Below, one piece after another: positions 22,532-32,747 of a stretch of DNA of 64,000 nt. Position numbers and translations under genes: made by a program. Source of the DNA: Adiantum capillus-veneris (lineage: Eukaryota; Streptophyta; Polypodiopsida; Polypodiales; Pteridaceae); contig CM043949.1 in NCBI GenBank assembly GCA_014529385.2, forward strand, positions 148,159,850-148,223,849, written 5' to 3'. Positions within the stretch are counted from its first letter, which is position 1. Every line of letters begins with the position of its first letter. The notes beneath the pieces are model-generated. The model was not told the DNA's origin. It made no database searches and saw only the letters and a list, made by a program, of their open reading frames with translations.

Positions 22532-24367
22532 GGCTACCCAAATTATGATGCTTTGAGAACCCCTTCGAACACACGTGCAAGAACCCAAAACTTTTGACTA
22601 CCCAATCCCCAGAAACTTCAATGGAGCTCAACTTTAGATAAGGACATTCCTGGATCTCTCTCAATCTTCTTGGCCCAAACATAAAGACTATGCGCTGCTG
22701 GAAAAAGATCTTCGTGGACACATGAACATTAATCTGAATTCTTTGAGTTAAATGAAAAGGAGTGAACTGAGGGCCATTTTGATCATCCATTAAAGCCAAC
22801 CATGAAGCTCCCAAGAAGGCACACCTGACTCAACCTTTGATTTTGCCAAAATTTCAGCAGCATAACAGCATAAATGGCTCAAAAGACCAAAAGACCAGGC
22901 ATCATAACTTGGAAAAATTTTCACAGAGTTTCCCCAGAAGTAGAGCAATGAGAACCCAAAATATAGACTGTATCTGTATGCATAAACTGCCAACAATAGA
23001 ACCCGAGCATCAAAATAGGACTCACTAGTACATAGCCTATGGCGAGGTCACAAAAAGGTGCTCTAGCTACTTGTATCACCGAAAGGATCTCTACATTTGA
23101 GAATCCCCAAGCTCAATAAAAATCTCACGCTATCGACCCTCACACGAAGGCTAATGCAAATCGCGTATAGTCAAGTCTCAGAAATGACTATCTTCCAGAC
23201 CAAGTCTCAGAAATGGCTGGGACTGCCAAATACAACCAAGTATGGCTCCACAAATGCGTACAATGGCAGTTTCCACAAGTAACATACAATCCAGCAGACA
23301 ATGCGCTCAAACAAGCGCCAAGTGATGCATACCCACAACAACTGCAACTGACACCCACTTACCAATGTATCACTGAACTCCATCTACTTGTACTTGTGTG
23401 AATCACTTGTACCTATACCTGTACCTGTCCCTGTAACCTGTAATCTGCAACTTGCAATCCCGAATCTCGAAGCTTGAAGCTCGAAGCAGAAGGTACTCGA
23501 AGACGATCCTTCGTGGGGGCACCAAAAGAATGTGAGCGGGATGAAAAAACACACAGCGCCTCTATAACAACCCGACACACACTCTTGGAATGATACACAC
23601 ACACACTATGGGGCACCACTCGGCTTAGACAACACACCTGGCCGAGACAGGGAACACACCTCTGGAGTGAGAGGAGAGAGACTATCCACTTGCCCACTCC
23701 ACACAGACACACACACACACACACACACCCAAAAAACTCAGCTCAAAAGAGGAGAATTTCTGATGTTTAGATACAATTGAGCTTGGGCCAACACCAATGG
23801 GGCAAATACCTCACACAATATGGGTAAAATAAGCCAGATACAATCACGAACTAGAGCAGAAACTTCGCTCATAGGAGAAACTTACACAGAAAAACAGCAG
23901 GAAAAGAGTGAGAGTTTGGCAAAATGGATAGCGCCATCGCGTCCAGAACGGCCCAAAACCCCAGTCTACAATGTCAAAGTGCTCAAATCCGACCTCGGAT
24001 GAGCAGTTTACGGCCAAAACAGGCTCCAAAATGAGCAAAAACACAGCTGCGGCTGTTCCTCCTCTCTTCTCCACGTTTTTTCTGGTCTTCTCTGTCTTTT
24101 TTCAGTTCCCACACTTAGCTTTATTAGTTGGGCACCCTTGGCCTTTTAGATGACCTCAAACGGACCCCGAATAGGCCAAAAACTGACCTCGCAGTGCATA
24201 GTTGTCACCTCTTTGCATTATTCGCACACCTGGCACTTAGTTTTTTTCCAATACTGCATCTCGCCACCACGTGAAGTGGCCCCAAAAAGTGGTCCTCATG
24301 ATGAAATTTCTGCATAATTCTCACAAGCAAACACCCACGTTGTGTCCGTATTCATCCACGTGCAAAT

Positions 24368-24594
24368 TGTTACCATATACATGTGGTAGTGATGTGTGTG
24401 AACACACTAGGACCGCCGGGGCATTTTTTCCCTCTTTAGGAGGTTTTTTCCCCCGTGCATTATATATACGCCCATCACTCTAGGGCTATCTGTCTTTCCA
24501 TTGCACACTAAGTAACACACTCTCTATTGTGTGCCTTGAGCTTCCTTCGTCTTCTCCAAGCTGTGTGTGTTTCTCTGCAACCCTAATTCCAACA
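24368..24594 (+). repeat. C1 5' LTR
   Basis: 227 bp from TGTTACCATATACATG to CCTAATTCCAACA. It contains the inverted repeat GTGTGTGAACACAC near 24395 and a TATATATA element at about 24461-24468, which could serve as the TATA box. It differs from the 3' LTR only at 24462 (A here, G at 29413). Confidence 0.95.
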
Positions 24595-24596
24595 AT

Positions 24597-24608
24597 TGGT
24601 ATCAGAGC
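24597..24608 (+). other. C1 primer-binding site (initiator Met tRNA)
   Basis: TGGTATCAGAGC, an exact match to the complement of the plant initiator Met tRNA 3' end, two bases after the LTR. Confidence 0.93.
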
Positions 24609-24956
24609 AGGTCACGTCCTCCCGGGCTTAGTCGCCAGCTGCTCCAGCACACGCCTGCTCACTTTCTCCGATTTCAGTGAGCTTTGGCGAGCGTTCGCAG
24701 GTCGACAAATATTTCGGGAGAGCTCGAAGAGCTTGGTCTGCTCAGAATTTTGATTTGGGCTCATTTCGGCCTCCGTTTCCACTACGGGCAGTACTGCACA
24801 GGTTATTTCGTCATTTTCTGCAGATTTTCTGTCAGTGCCGTTTTCTGCATAACAGGTGCCTTATAGTCTTCTACGGTTTGTGCTATATAGCACAAGTTGT
24901 TCCCGCTGCATTTCTCCTATTTTCGGGCAGTTTTCACATCAGGTGCAGCATTTACC

Positions 24957-27900
24957 ATGGCTGACAACAACAACACAGATGTGTTCAAGATGTTTGCTGC
25001 TGAGGACAGGTTGGATGGGGACAACTACCCTATGTGGGCTTATATGATGCAACACGTTCTTGTGTCAAAAGGTGTCTGGAACATTGTGCAGGGCATTGAT
25101 GTACGTCCTGGTTCTGAAGATGTAGGCGATATTGAGGATGTTGCAGGTCTTGCTGCAAGGATTGTAGCTGTTAGAGTTGTTTTGCCTACAACAGAACAAG
25201 CTCGTTGGGATGTTAAGGATGCGCAGGCTCATGCATTGATTGCGTTGTCTGTGAAGCGCACCATTATTCCTCACATCCGTTCAGCAAAATCTACAAAACA
25301 GGCTTGGGATATTCTAGCAAGTCTTTATGCAAGCCGCAATGAGGCTAAAATTGCTTTGCTGCGTAAAGAGCTAGAGTCGAAGATTATGCATGAGGAAGAT
25401 GATATGGACACTTTCCTTGCTAGTGTCAAGGATATCAATGAGCAACTCATTTCTGCAGGTGAAGTCATTTCTGACAGTTCCCTTGTGCAGACTGTTCTTG
25501 ATGCCTTACCAGATTCCTACCAGACTTTTGCTAGTACTTGGAGACTGATGACCCAAGGAAATCCTGAAGTTGTCAAGTTTGATGCATTATGCACATTGCT
25601 GTTGCAAGAGTCACTTTCTAGAAAAAACAGGACTAGGCAGCGTGCAGTTGAACAGGCTTTTATTGCTTCTCAAAGAAAGGGTGGTAACAGTAATGCAGCC
25701 ACTTCTTATGGTTCTGCTGCGAGTGGCAAAAATTCTGTTCCTAATGCTTCTACTGGCAGCACTTCGTCTGGCAATTCTGGTGATAAGGGCAAAAAGAAGA
25801 TGCGTTGCCATTATTGTAAAGCCAATGATCACTTGATCAAGTCGTGTCCTAAGTTGAAGGCCAAAGAGGCTAAGAAGAAAGAGGGTGGTTCCACTGCAAA
25901 TGCTGGTTCCACTACAAATGCAGCCATTGTTGAGTCTTCTGTGAAAGGAGATTGTGATGCTGATGTTGATGCAGAATGGGCTTTTAGCGCAGAGTGCACT
26001 TACAATCCTGCTGTCCATGATGCATGCTTGTCAGTTGCTGCAGATTCACATGTGTGGTATTTCGACAGTGGTGCTACAAAGCACATTACCTCACATCGTG
26101 AATTGTTTACCTCTCTCGAGTATGTCCCTCATGGGAATTCAGTCACTTGTGCCAACAACGCCTCTTATCCAGTTCAGGGAGTTGGAAAGATTGTGCTCAC
26201 TGCTGCTAATGGCAGTTCCTTCACACTTGTTGATGCACTTTATGTACCTGGGATCAAGAAGAATCTATTGTCTGTATCCGCACTTGCTAGACTTGGACTT
26301 GTAGTCAAATTTGTGGATGACAGATGTACAGTTCATGATCTCAGTTTTGGTGATGAAATTGTTGCATCTGGGCTTTTGTGCCGTGGGCTGTATAAGCTCA
26401 CTTTGTATGACAAGTGTGGACAAAATTTTGCAAATGCTGTTGCAGATTCAAGGGCTATTTCAGATGCAAAACTTTGGCATGCACGTTTTGGTCATCTGAA
26501 TTTTGCCAGTTTGCTGCGTTTGCAGAAATCTGATATGGTTGCTTCTTTGCCACCTCTTGAAGCACCTATCAAACATGTTTGTGAAGGCTGTATTCTGGGT
26601 AAAATGCAGCGTTCTAAGTTTCCAAAGGATGGTTCAGTTAGGGCCACATGCAGGTTGCAGCTTGTGCATAGTGACGTTTGTGGGCCCATGCAAACTCCGT
26701 CCTTGGGCAATTACCTGTACTTCGTGACTTTCATTGATGATTACTCCAGGCATGCGTGGGTATTTCCGCTTAAAGCGAAGTCCGAAGTTTTTATGTGCTT
26801 CAAACAATTTTTGGCTATGGCTGAAAATGTCTCAAAATGTACTATGGGCACCCTCCGTTCCGATCGAGGGGGGGAGTATATGTCTCATGAATTTAATGCA
26901 TTTCTGGCTAGTCGTGGGATAAAACACCAATGTACAGTGCCTTATACACCTCAGCAAAATGGTGTTGCTGAGAGGAAAAACAGGTCACTAATGGAAATGG
27001 CACGATGTATGGTCAAAAGTCAAGCTTTGCCGCATTCTTTTTGGCTTGAGGCCATCATGTGTGCCACTTATGTACTTAACAGGTGTCCTACGAAAGCTTT
27101 GCAGTCTATTACTCCATATGAAGCATGGCATGATAGAAAGCCTTCTATTGAGCACATGCGTGTTTTTGGCTGTTTGGCATATGCTTTGGTGCCACAAGTG
27201 CAGCGCAGAAAATTGGATGATAAGGCTGTCAAATGTATTTTTGTTGGTTATAGTGCTGAAAGCAAAGGTTACAGGTTGTATCATCCGCAAACAAAACGTA
27301 TTTTGGTTTCACGGGATGTAGTGTTTGTGGAAGATTCTGTTCAACCCTTGCTGTCATGTACTAGAGACAGTAATGTAAGCTCACAGGACATTTATGACAC
27401 TTTGTTGCCTCTTTTCAGTGGTGGAAGTACGAATGTAAGTTCCAATGAGGCAAATGTACAGCCTATGGGGGTTTCTGAAAATGTTTTAGAACAGCCTATT
27501 ACTGATGCAGATGTACATGATGTACTTGATGAGGAAAGGGCTGAAAATGAGCAGGCTAGAGGTATGCCAAAATGGCTGGTGCACACTTTGCGTGACAGTA
27601 AATTGGATGCACCTTTATCTAGTCGTACTCGTTCAGGCTCTCGCCATGCATCTTATGCATCAGATTGTTATGCTTTGGCTGTGTCTAGTTTACATGATGT
27701 TGAGGAGCCTCTGTCTTTTGATGAAGCACAGAATTCAGAAAATTGGATTGCTGCCATGAAATCAGAATATGATGCACTTATAGAGAATGACACATGGACT
27801 TTATGTGATTTGCCTCCTGGCAAAAAGGCCATTGGTACGAAGTGGGTTTACAAGTTGAAACGCAAGCCGGATGGTGAGATCGATCGCCATAAGGCTCGAC

Positions 27901-29243
27901 TTGTTGCAAAGGGTTATGCACAACAAAAAGGCATAGATTATGAAGAGACTTTTGCTCCCACTTGTCGTATGACTACTGTGCGTTTTCTATGTGCATTGGC
28001 AGCTGATTTTGGTTGGGATGTACATCAATCAGACATTGTTACTGCTTTCTTGAATGGTGACATATTTGAGGAAGTTTATGTAACGCAGCCTCGCGGTTTT
28101 GTCATAAAAGGACAAGAGGACAAAGTGTGCAAATGTAAGAAGGCTTTGTATGGGTTGAAGCAATCTCCTCGTGCTTGGTATGAGAAAGCTGACACTCATT
28201 TGGTTAAACGAGGCTTTCGTAACAGTCCAACAGAAAGCACATTGTATGTAAAGCGTGAGGATGATGTATTTCTCATTGTGGTTCTTTATGTTGATGATTT
28301 GCTGATCACTGGACCAAATGAGAGACATATTGCTGAATTTAAGGCTGATTTGAATGCTACTTTCAAGATGAAAGATTTGGGGCTGTTGCATCATTACTTG
28401 GGTATACAGTTTAAGCAGTGTGATGGTGGTATTGCCTTGTGTCAGAAAAGTTACATAGAGACATTGCTATGTAAGTTTGGACTTGAGGATTGCAAACCTA
28501 TTGCCACTCCCATGGAAACAGGTTTGAAGTTGAGTCTACATGATGCTGGCGATCCTGCTGATGTCACTCTTTACCAAACTGCTGTTGGCTGCCTCATTTA
28601 TGTATGCAACACGAGGCCAGATATTCAGTTTGCAGTCTCGCAGGTCAGCAGATTTATGCATAGCCCAGGGTCTAAGCATTGGCAGGCTGTCAAGAGGATT
28701 TTCCGCTACCTTAGTGGCACTTTACATCTTGGCTTGTTTTATCCCAAGGGGGGATCATTGCCGCCAGACTTACATGCTTTTTCGGACTCAGATTGGGCTG
28801 GTTGTTTTGACACGCGAGTGTCCACAAGTGGTTTTTGTTTCATGCTTGGCAGTTCATGTATATCATGGTTGAGCAAGAAGCAACCTACTGTGGCCACTTC
28901 GAGTTGTGAGGCTGAGTACAGGGCAGTCTTCACAGCTACGGTTGAGTGTGTATGGCTCAGACGCCTTATGGCTGACTTGGGTGTTGGACAGGACACTGCC
29001 AACACTATCTACACTGACAGTCAGAGCGCATTGGCAGTTGCGAGGAACCCAGTTTTTCATGCTCGCACAAAGCACATTGAGGTGCATTACCACTATGTCA
29101 GGGAGAGGCTCTCAGCAGGAGAGATCAGCTTGGCTTATGTGCCAACACAGGACAACCTTGCAGATCTTTTCACAAAGGCATTGTCTCGTGAGAAGCTTGA
29201 AGCTTTCCGCAAAGCTTTGGGCTTACTCCCCTTTGTGGACTGA
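24957..29243 (+). CDS. C1 gag-pol polyprotein (complete)
   Basis: A single 1,428-codon polyprotein starting MADNNNTDVFKMFAAEDRLD. An upstream in-frame ATG at 24897 exists, but the 24957 ATG (context ACCATGG) begins the conserved gag. Approximate residues: gag 1-260; zinc knuckle CHYCKANDHLIKSC at 284; protease WYFDSGATKHIT at 370; gag-pre-integrase HARFGHL at 505; integrase core with VHSDVCGP (572), LRSDRGGEY (636) and NGVAERKNR (672); reverse transcriptase from 940 with LYVDDLLITG at 1111; RNase H with AFSDSDWAG at 1277 and YTDSQSALAV at 1354. All catalytic residues of the protease, DDE integrase, RT and RNase H are present. The protein copies the element RNA in cytoplasmic particles and inserts the DNA in the nucleus. 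It looks functional. Confidence 0.97.
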   Translation: MADNNNTDVFKMFAAEDRLDGDNYPMWAYMMQHVLVSKGVWNIVQGIDVRPGSEDVGDIEDVAGLAARIVAVRVVLPTTEQARWDVKDAQAHALIALSVKRTIIPHIRSAKSTKQAWDILASLYASRNEAKIALLRKELESKIMHEEDDMDTFLASVKDINEQLISAGEVISDSSLVQTVLDALPDSYQTFASTWRLMTQGNPEVVKFDALCTLLLQESLSRKNRTRQRAVEQAFIASQRKGGNSNAATSYGSAASGKNSVPNASTGSTSSGNSGDKGKKKMRCHYCKANDHLIKSCPKLKAKEAKKKEGGSTANAGSTTNAAIVESSVKGDCDADVDAEWAFSAECTYNPAVHDACLSVAADSHVWYFDSGATKHITSHRELFTSLEYVPHGNSVTCANNASYPVQGVGKIVLTAANGSSFTLVDALYVPGIKKNLLSVSALARLGLVVKFVDDRCTVHDLSFGDEIVASGLLCRGLYKLTLYDKCGQNFANAVADSRAISDAKLWHARFGHLNFASLLRLQKSDMVASLPPLEAPIKHVCEGCILGKMQRSKFPKDGSVRATCRLQLVHSDVCGPMQTPSLGNYLYFVTFIDDYSRHAWVFPLKAKSEVFMCFKQFLAMAENVSKCTMGTLRSDRGGEYMSHEFNAFLASRGIKHQCTVPYTPQQNGVAERKNRSLMEMARCMVKSQALPHSFWLEAIMCATYVLNRCPTKALQSITPYEAWHDRKPSIEHMRVFGCLAYALVPQVQRRKLDDKAVKCIFVGYSAESKGYRLYHPQTKRILVSRDVVFVEDSVQPLLSCTRDSNVSSQDIYDTLLPLFSGGSTNVSSNEANVQPMGVSENVLEQPITDADVHDVLDEERAENEQARGMPKWLVHTLRDSKLDAPLSSRTRSGSRHASYASDCYALAVSSLHDVEEPLSFDEAQNSENWIAAMKSEYDALIENDTWTLCDLPPGKKAIGTKWVYKLKRKPDGEIDRHKARLVAKGYAQQKGIDYEETFAPTCRMTTVRFLCALAADFGWDVHQSDIVTAFLNGDIFEEVYVTQPRGFVIKGQEDKVCKCKKALYGLKQSPRAWYEKADTHLVKRGFRNSPTESTLYVKREDDVFLIVVLYVDDLLITGPNERHIAEFKADLNATFKMKDLGLLHHYLGIQFKQCDGGIALCQKSYIETLLCKFGLEDCKPIATPMETGLKLSLHDAGDPADVTLYQTAVGCLIYVCNTRPDIQFAVSQVSRFMHSPGSKHWQAVKRIFRYLSGTLHLGLFYPKGGSLPPDLHAFSDSDWAGCFDTRVSTSGFCFMLGSSCISWLSKKQPTVATSSCEAEYRAVFTATVECVWLRRLMADLGVGQDTANTIYTDSQSALAVARNPVFHARTKHIEVHYHYVRERLSAGEISLAYVPTQDNLADLFTKALSREKLEAFRKALGLLPFVD

Positions 29244-29307
29244 TCCTGTCCTCAGGGCATGGCACTTCCCTTTACTCATGTGCCAGCTCTCGTTCACCGC
29301 ATCACTC

Positions 29308-29318
29308 CAGGGGGGATT
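29308..29318 (+). other. C1 polypurine tract
   Basis: CAGGGGGGATT lies directly before the 3' LTR. It is the expected primer for plus-strand DNA synthesis. Confidence 0.85.
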
Positions 29319-29545
29319 TGTTACCATATACATGTGGTAGTGATGTGTGTGAACACACTAGGACCGCCGGGGCATTTTTTCCCTCTTTAGGAGGTTTTTT
29401 CCCCCGTGCATTGTATATACGCCCATCACTCTAGGGCTATCTGTCTTTCCATTGCACACTAAGTAACACACTCTCTATTGTGTGCCTTGAGCTTCCTTCG
29501 TCTTCTCCAAGCTGTGTGTGTTTCTCTGCAACCCTAATTCCAACA
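29319..29545 (+). repeat. C1 3' LTR
   Basis: 227 bp, identical to the 5' LTR except for G at 29413. It is followed by the CAAAT target duplication. Confidence 0.95.
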
Positions 29546-29891
29546 CAAATATTGACCCCGTTCGCCCTCCTGACGCCGCTCGATGCCATCTGACGCACCT
29601 GCTTACCTCATGTCGTCAACCCGCGGATAGCTTCCTTGAGAATTTTTACGTGCTACCAACTCCTCCTTATTGTAGAAAAAACACACTAGTACTGATAATA
29701 GTGAAAATTGTTGCACTATGTACACCCTGTCCTACCTGTACACATGTGGGCCCCACGTAACCACCTGGCTCTGGAAAATGGGCAATCCTTTATTCGATGC
29801 ACCATGCATGTGTTTGTACATATGCGCAATCCCTTGCTCCAAAAAACTCCTGACAGCGTGTCAAACAACTGCTAAATTGATACATTGTGGA

Positions 29892-29983
29892 AGTTTTGGT
29901 TAAGTGGCAGAACTATCCAGTAGAGGATGCATCATGGGTTGATCTTAGTGTTTTGCAAAGTGAATTTCCCTTCTTCCAACTCT
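29892..29983 (+). pseudogene. G1 integrase C-terminal chromodomain remnant
   Basis: VLVKWQNYPVEDASWVDL and FPFFQL before a TGA match the chromodomain found at the C-terminus of chromovirus integrases, which is thought to guide insertion into heterochromatin. Only this last part survives to the right of G2. A purine tract (AAAAGGGGAGA, 30004-30013) and the 3' LTR follow at the expected distance. Confidence 0.75.
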
Positions 29984-30014
29984 GAGGACAGAGTTAATTT
30001 TGAAAAGGGGAGAT

Positions 30015-30935
30015 TGTAACAGGACTTGATTTTGAGGTGTTTTAGCAATAAATTTTGTTTTTCTAGGAAGTTTTGGTCGTTTTAAAGTTAGTCCACTGTG
30101 TAGAAGGATGTGTGGATTGTTTTTGTCCAATAAAATTTTTTGATCCGGAAGGCACTTTCCAGGGCATTTTTGAAGGTGTTAATGTGGGATTTTGAAAAAG
30201 TGATGTATGAAGTGATTGAAACCTGTGTTATAAGGAACAAGTTTGGTTCTCTGAGTCTTTACAAATTTTGATGTTTTGATGCTCGTTGAGGGCCAAAGAT
30301 TAAGAAAAAAGTGGGATTTGTTGTTTTTGCATCGTTTTTGTAGAAAATCCTTTTTTGCAGGTTGATTTTCAGCAAATGAGAGCAGGCTATGGAAATTTTC
30401 TATGACATAGCCGTCGAAGAGCGCAACGAGGGCAACGAGATTGTGTGAGACGGACTTGGGCTGTTTTGGCTCCGTTTGGGAGGTATGTTCAGTTGAAGAC
30501 AGCTGAAAAAAAAAAGTTTTAAAACTCTTAACCTTTACGGATTGCTTCGCGATCACGTTCTTACCTTATTCTCGTAGGTATACTTGGCGCGCAAGTCGGG
30601 TCGACCGAACGCCAAAAATAGAAAAGCGGCAATTTTGAGAGGTCACATGCTTTTGGAGGAAAAATCAGAATAGAAAGACGGGTGGTGCGTTTTGGGGATC
30701 ATTCACCAATCTCTTCTTCTGCGATTGCGAGTGCCAGTGCGAATGCGAGTGCGAGTGCGAGTGAGACGCTGCATGCAAGCGAACTGAAGCTCGGGGGTGA
30801 TCGGGAGGTTCGAGCTCCATACAACGGAGTGCGTCCATATATTTTATTGCTCCTCTGTTGTATCAAACTCTATCAATACAAAGATCTCTTTCTCTATCTT
30901 TTGCTGTCTATCTCTATTATTCTGTTCTTGTGACA
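30015..30935 (+). repeat. G1 3' LTR
   Basis: 921 bp from TGTAACAGG to TCTTGTGACA, with purine tract 30004-30013 immediately before it. The flank resumes copia A at CATAGATACAC. Confidence 0.88.
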
Positions 30936-31068
30936 CATAGATACACAATTCACTTTCACATCATCATCGCTGGTTCATATTTTCACATTGTATAGGGTCT
31001 TGGGTTTTTCCCTTTAACTTCCCAAGGGTTTTTTTCATCCAAATCTAGAGACCTTTGTTTGAGTGGGG

Positions 31069-31212
31069 TGTTGGAGCTATATATGGCTCACTCTACTCAA
31101 CTTGGTCTCACCTATATATTTGTATCGTGTTCTCAATATGAATGAGTCTCTTTGGGAGCATACATTGTGTGTCTCTTGTCTTGTCTCTCTTATTTCTCTC
31201 TACATCTCAACA
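31069..31212 (+). repeat. Copia A 3' LTR
   Basis: 144 bp from TGTTGGAGCTATATATGGC to CTACATCTCAACA, preceded by a purine tract (GAGTGGGG). The same LTR, with an expanded CT tract, occurs at 53106-53260 and 55802-55966. The next base, 31213, is inside the G4 integrase frame. Confidence 0.8.
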
Positions 31213-31910
31213 AATGATAAGGGAACTCATTTCCTCAATAAGGTAATTGAGTATCTACTAAATGAATTTATGGTCATCCATAACAAATCCGCTCCATGTT
31301 ATCTACAAGCGAATTGGACAAGCTAAGCACATGAATAGAATTCTTAGCTTGTTATTGACTAAAGTGGCTAGTTCAACATCATCTGATTGGGAAATGAATC
31401 TACATGCTTCTCTGTGGGCTTATAGAGTTTTATTCAAGACAACTTTAAATACTACACACTTAAATCTTGTTTATGGTCTTGATGTCATACTACCGATGGA
31501 ATTTCTATTGGCCAACACTAAGGGTAGCTAAAGATCTTAAGTGGATCGAACATGAATTGTCAAAGAGGCTTGAAGATTTAGAAAAGTTTTATGAACAAAG
31601 GCGAGCCCTTGTATCTCATATCTATCCACAAAAATTGAAGCAATTAAGATTTAGTCACAAAAGTATTCAAAAAAGAGGATCTAGTTTTAGTTTATTCCTT
31701 TAAGCAACACATTCCCAAATTAAAGCGAAAGGGAAATGGACCGTTTGTCATTGAAGATGTATCTCCAAGTGGAGCAATCAAATTGTCCACTATAGATGGT
31801 AAACCAATGGCTAAATGGACTAGTGGATGCCGCTTAAAGAATTATCATTTTCCACTAACGAATGATTTTCTAGAAAAAATGCATGCAGTAAAGCATAGAA
31901 AGATTAAATG
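31213..31910 (+). pseudogene. G4 integrase C-terminal half
   Basis: NDKGTHFLNKVIEYLLNEF and then, in another frame, ANGQAKHMNRILSLLLTKV correspond to the end of the DDE integrase core; the usual catalytic Glu of the GQAE motif is Lys here. WEMNLHASLWAYRVLFKTTL and LVYGLDVILPMEFLL follow, as in plant gypsy integrases. After frame changes, FKQHIPKLKRKGNGPFVIED and AIKLSTIDGKPM match the post-core domain. It is a decayed pseudogene. Confidence 0.78.
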
Positions 31911-32747
31911 AAAGAAGGTTGTGAACAAAGCTCAAGAGGAAGCTCAACTTTGAGACTCGAGAGAAAAGTTGCTTTCAAAAATCAACAAATAGCTATTCCC
32001 ATCAACACTTTGGAACCAAATAAAAGACTATGGGAATCACAAATTGATGTAGTATCAACGCATGATGAATGGCTGGATGGAATTAACCTTTGCATCACAT
32101 TAAAATTGAACAATCATAGAACAAATGCATTCGTAGATGCAGTCACTTGAATGAATGCAGACAGTTATTCCACTTTCAAGAAAGTTACGAATTAGTCTTT
32201 AGCATCGGGAATATCTGCTACCAAAGGATGCAACAAAAATCCGACACCGGCATTGGGAATGGTTATCTTGAATGTGATAGTAAATGGATTTTTAAGCGCT
32301 CATCAATTTATGTGCATACCAGATGAACATATGAATGAAATGATAATTCTTGGAATCTCATGGATGTGGACACACAAGGCCGTACCAGATTGGGACACCA
32401 ATCAACTCAAGCTATCACTTAAAAGAGGACAACTCTTAGTTCCAATTGTACCGAGCAAAGAGGAATGTAAAAGAGTCTTCTCACAAAGGAAACCAGGGAA
32501 TAATCAGTTTACATCAGCCTCTAGACAAGCAAATGCTACAAGTAGCATGCAAGGAGTCAGGCAGATTTGGGTACCAAAAGCACAACTCAAGAAAAATCCG
32601 TCTCAAATTTGGGTGCCTAGAAACTCACCTACCATACTGAAGGAAGTTTCACATCTAACAACTCAAATAAAAACATCTTTCAGAAGAGAAACTAGCACTA
32701 GATGGGTTTGGAAACGAAGGAGCGTTTATCTTCTCCACAAACTGTAA
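31908..32747 (+). pseudogene. G4 retropepsin-like domain with W-[VI]-P-[KR] tail
   Basis: One frame with in-frame stops (TGA at 32148 and another shortly after) reads LKLNNHRTNAFVDAVT, MNADSYSTFKKV, ILNVIVNGFLSAHQFMCIPD and MIILGISWMWTHKAVPDWDT. This is the layout of an aspartic protease: flap-proximal strand, VDA-T in the active-site position, then ILG-x-x-W. The tail has QIWVPKAQLKK, QIWVPRNSP and TRWVWKRRS. A protease normally lies upstream of RT, so its position after integrase is unusual. A similar protease plus W-x-P-K tail ends G3. Confidence 0.65.

Larger units (their letters stand above)
24368..29545 (+). mobile_element. C1: intact young Ty1/copia element
   Basis: 5,178 bp bounded by two 227 bp LTRs that differ at one base, and by perfect 5 bp target duplications CAAAT (24363-24367 and 29546-29550). 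It has an initiator-Met primer site, one uninterrupted gag-pol ORF and a polypurine tract. It sits inside a G2 LTR, and the sister LTR at 19014-20177 shows the empty site. All features point to recent insertion and possible activity. Confidence 0.97.
16392..29855 (-). mobile_element. G2: gag-protease-only LTR element in tandem array, minus strand
   Basis: Read on the minus strand: 5' LTR 29855-23514 (interrupted by C1), leader, gag, zinc knuckle, protease ending at 20240, LTR 20177-19014, a second leader and gag, then abrupt truncation at 16392. The complete unit goes from protease directly to its 3' LTR with no RT, RNase H or integrase. It is therefore a TR-GAG type non-autonomous element needing a helper in trans. 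The two internal copies differ by substitutions, a 63 bp indel (present near 18025-18090, absent at 22640) and a repeat-length difference in the leader. Confidence 0.85.
23514..29855 (-). repeat. G2 5' LTR, interrupted by copia C1
   Basis: About 1,159 bp once the C1 insert and one CAAAT copy are removed: 23514-24367 plus 29551-29855. It is highly similar to 19014-20177. The outer end TGACA at 29851-29855 abuts G1 sequence GCGTGTCAAAC. Confidence 0.82.
12351..30935 (+). mobile_element. G1: Ty3/gypsy chromodomain element, split by G2
   Basis: Bounded by 5' LTR 12351-13251 and 3' LTR 30015-30935, with a TGGTATCAGATC primer site at 13254-13265. Plus-strand gag, protease and RT-RNase H run to 16391, where the element is cut. 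A chromodomain end and purine tract reappear at 29892-30013. The flanks (copia A DNA ending ...GTACAG and resuming CATAG at 30936) fit insertion into GTACATAG, the form seen uninterrupted near 52985. The left copy of the target duplication is imperfect. Confidence 0.88.
7557..31212 (+). mobile_element. Copia A: decayed Ty1/copia element, split by G1
   Basis: The plus-strand order gag, protease, integrase, reverse transcriptase, RNase H is readable from 8107 to 12234. The 3' untranslated part is cut at 12350, resumes at 30936, and ends in a 3' LTR at 31069-31212. The same family's 3' end occurs uninterrupted at 52329-53260, which shows where G1 inserted. The 5' LTR is not in the window: unit A ends against the gag leader at 7556. 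Many stops and frame changes make this an old copy. Confidence 0.85.

Noticed and set aside
27000-29100. Numerous alternative-frame ORFs within the C1 polyprotein
   Set aside because: They are shadows of the intact gag-pol frame.
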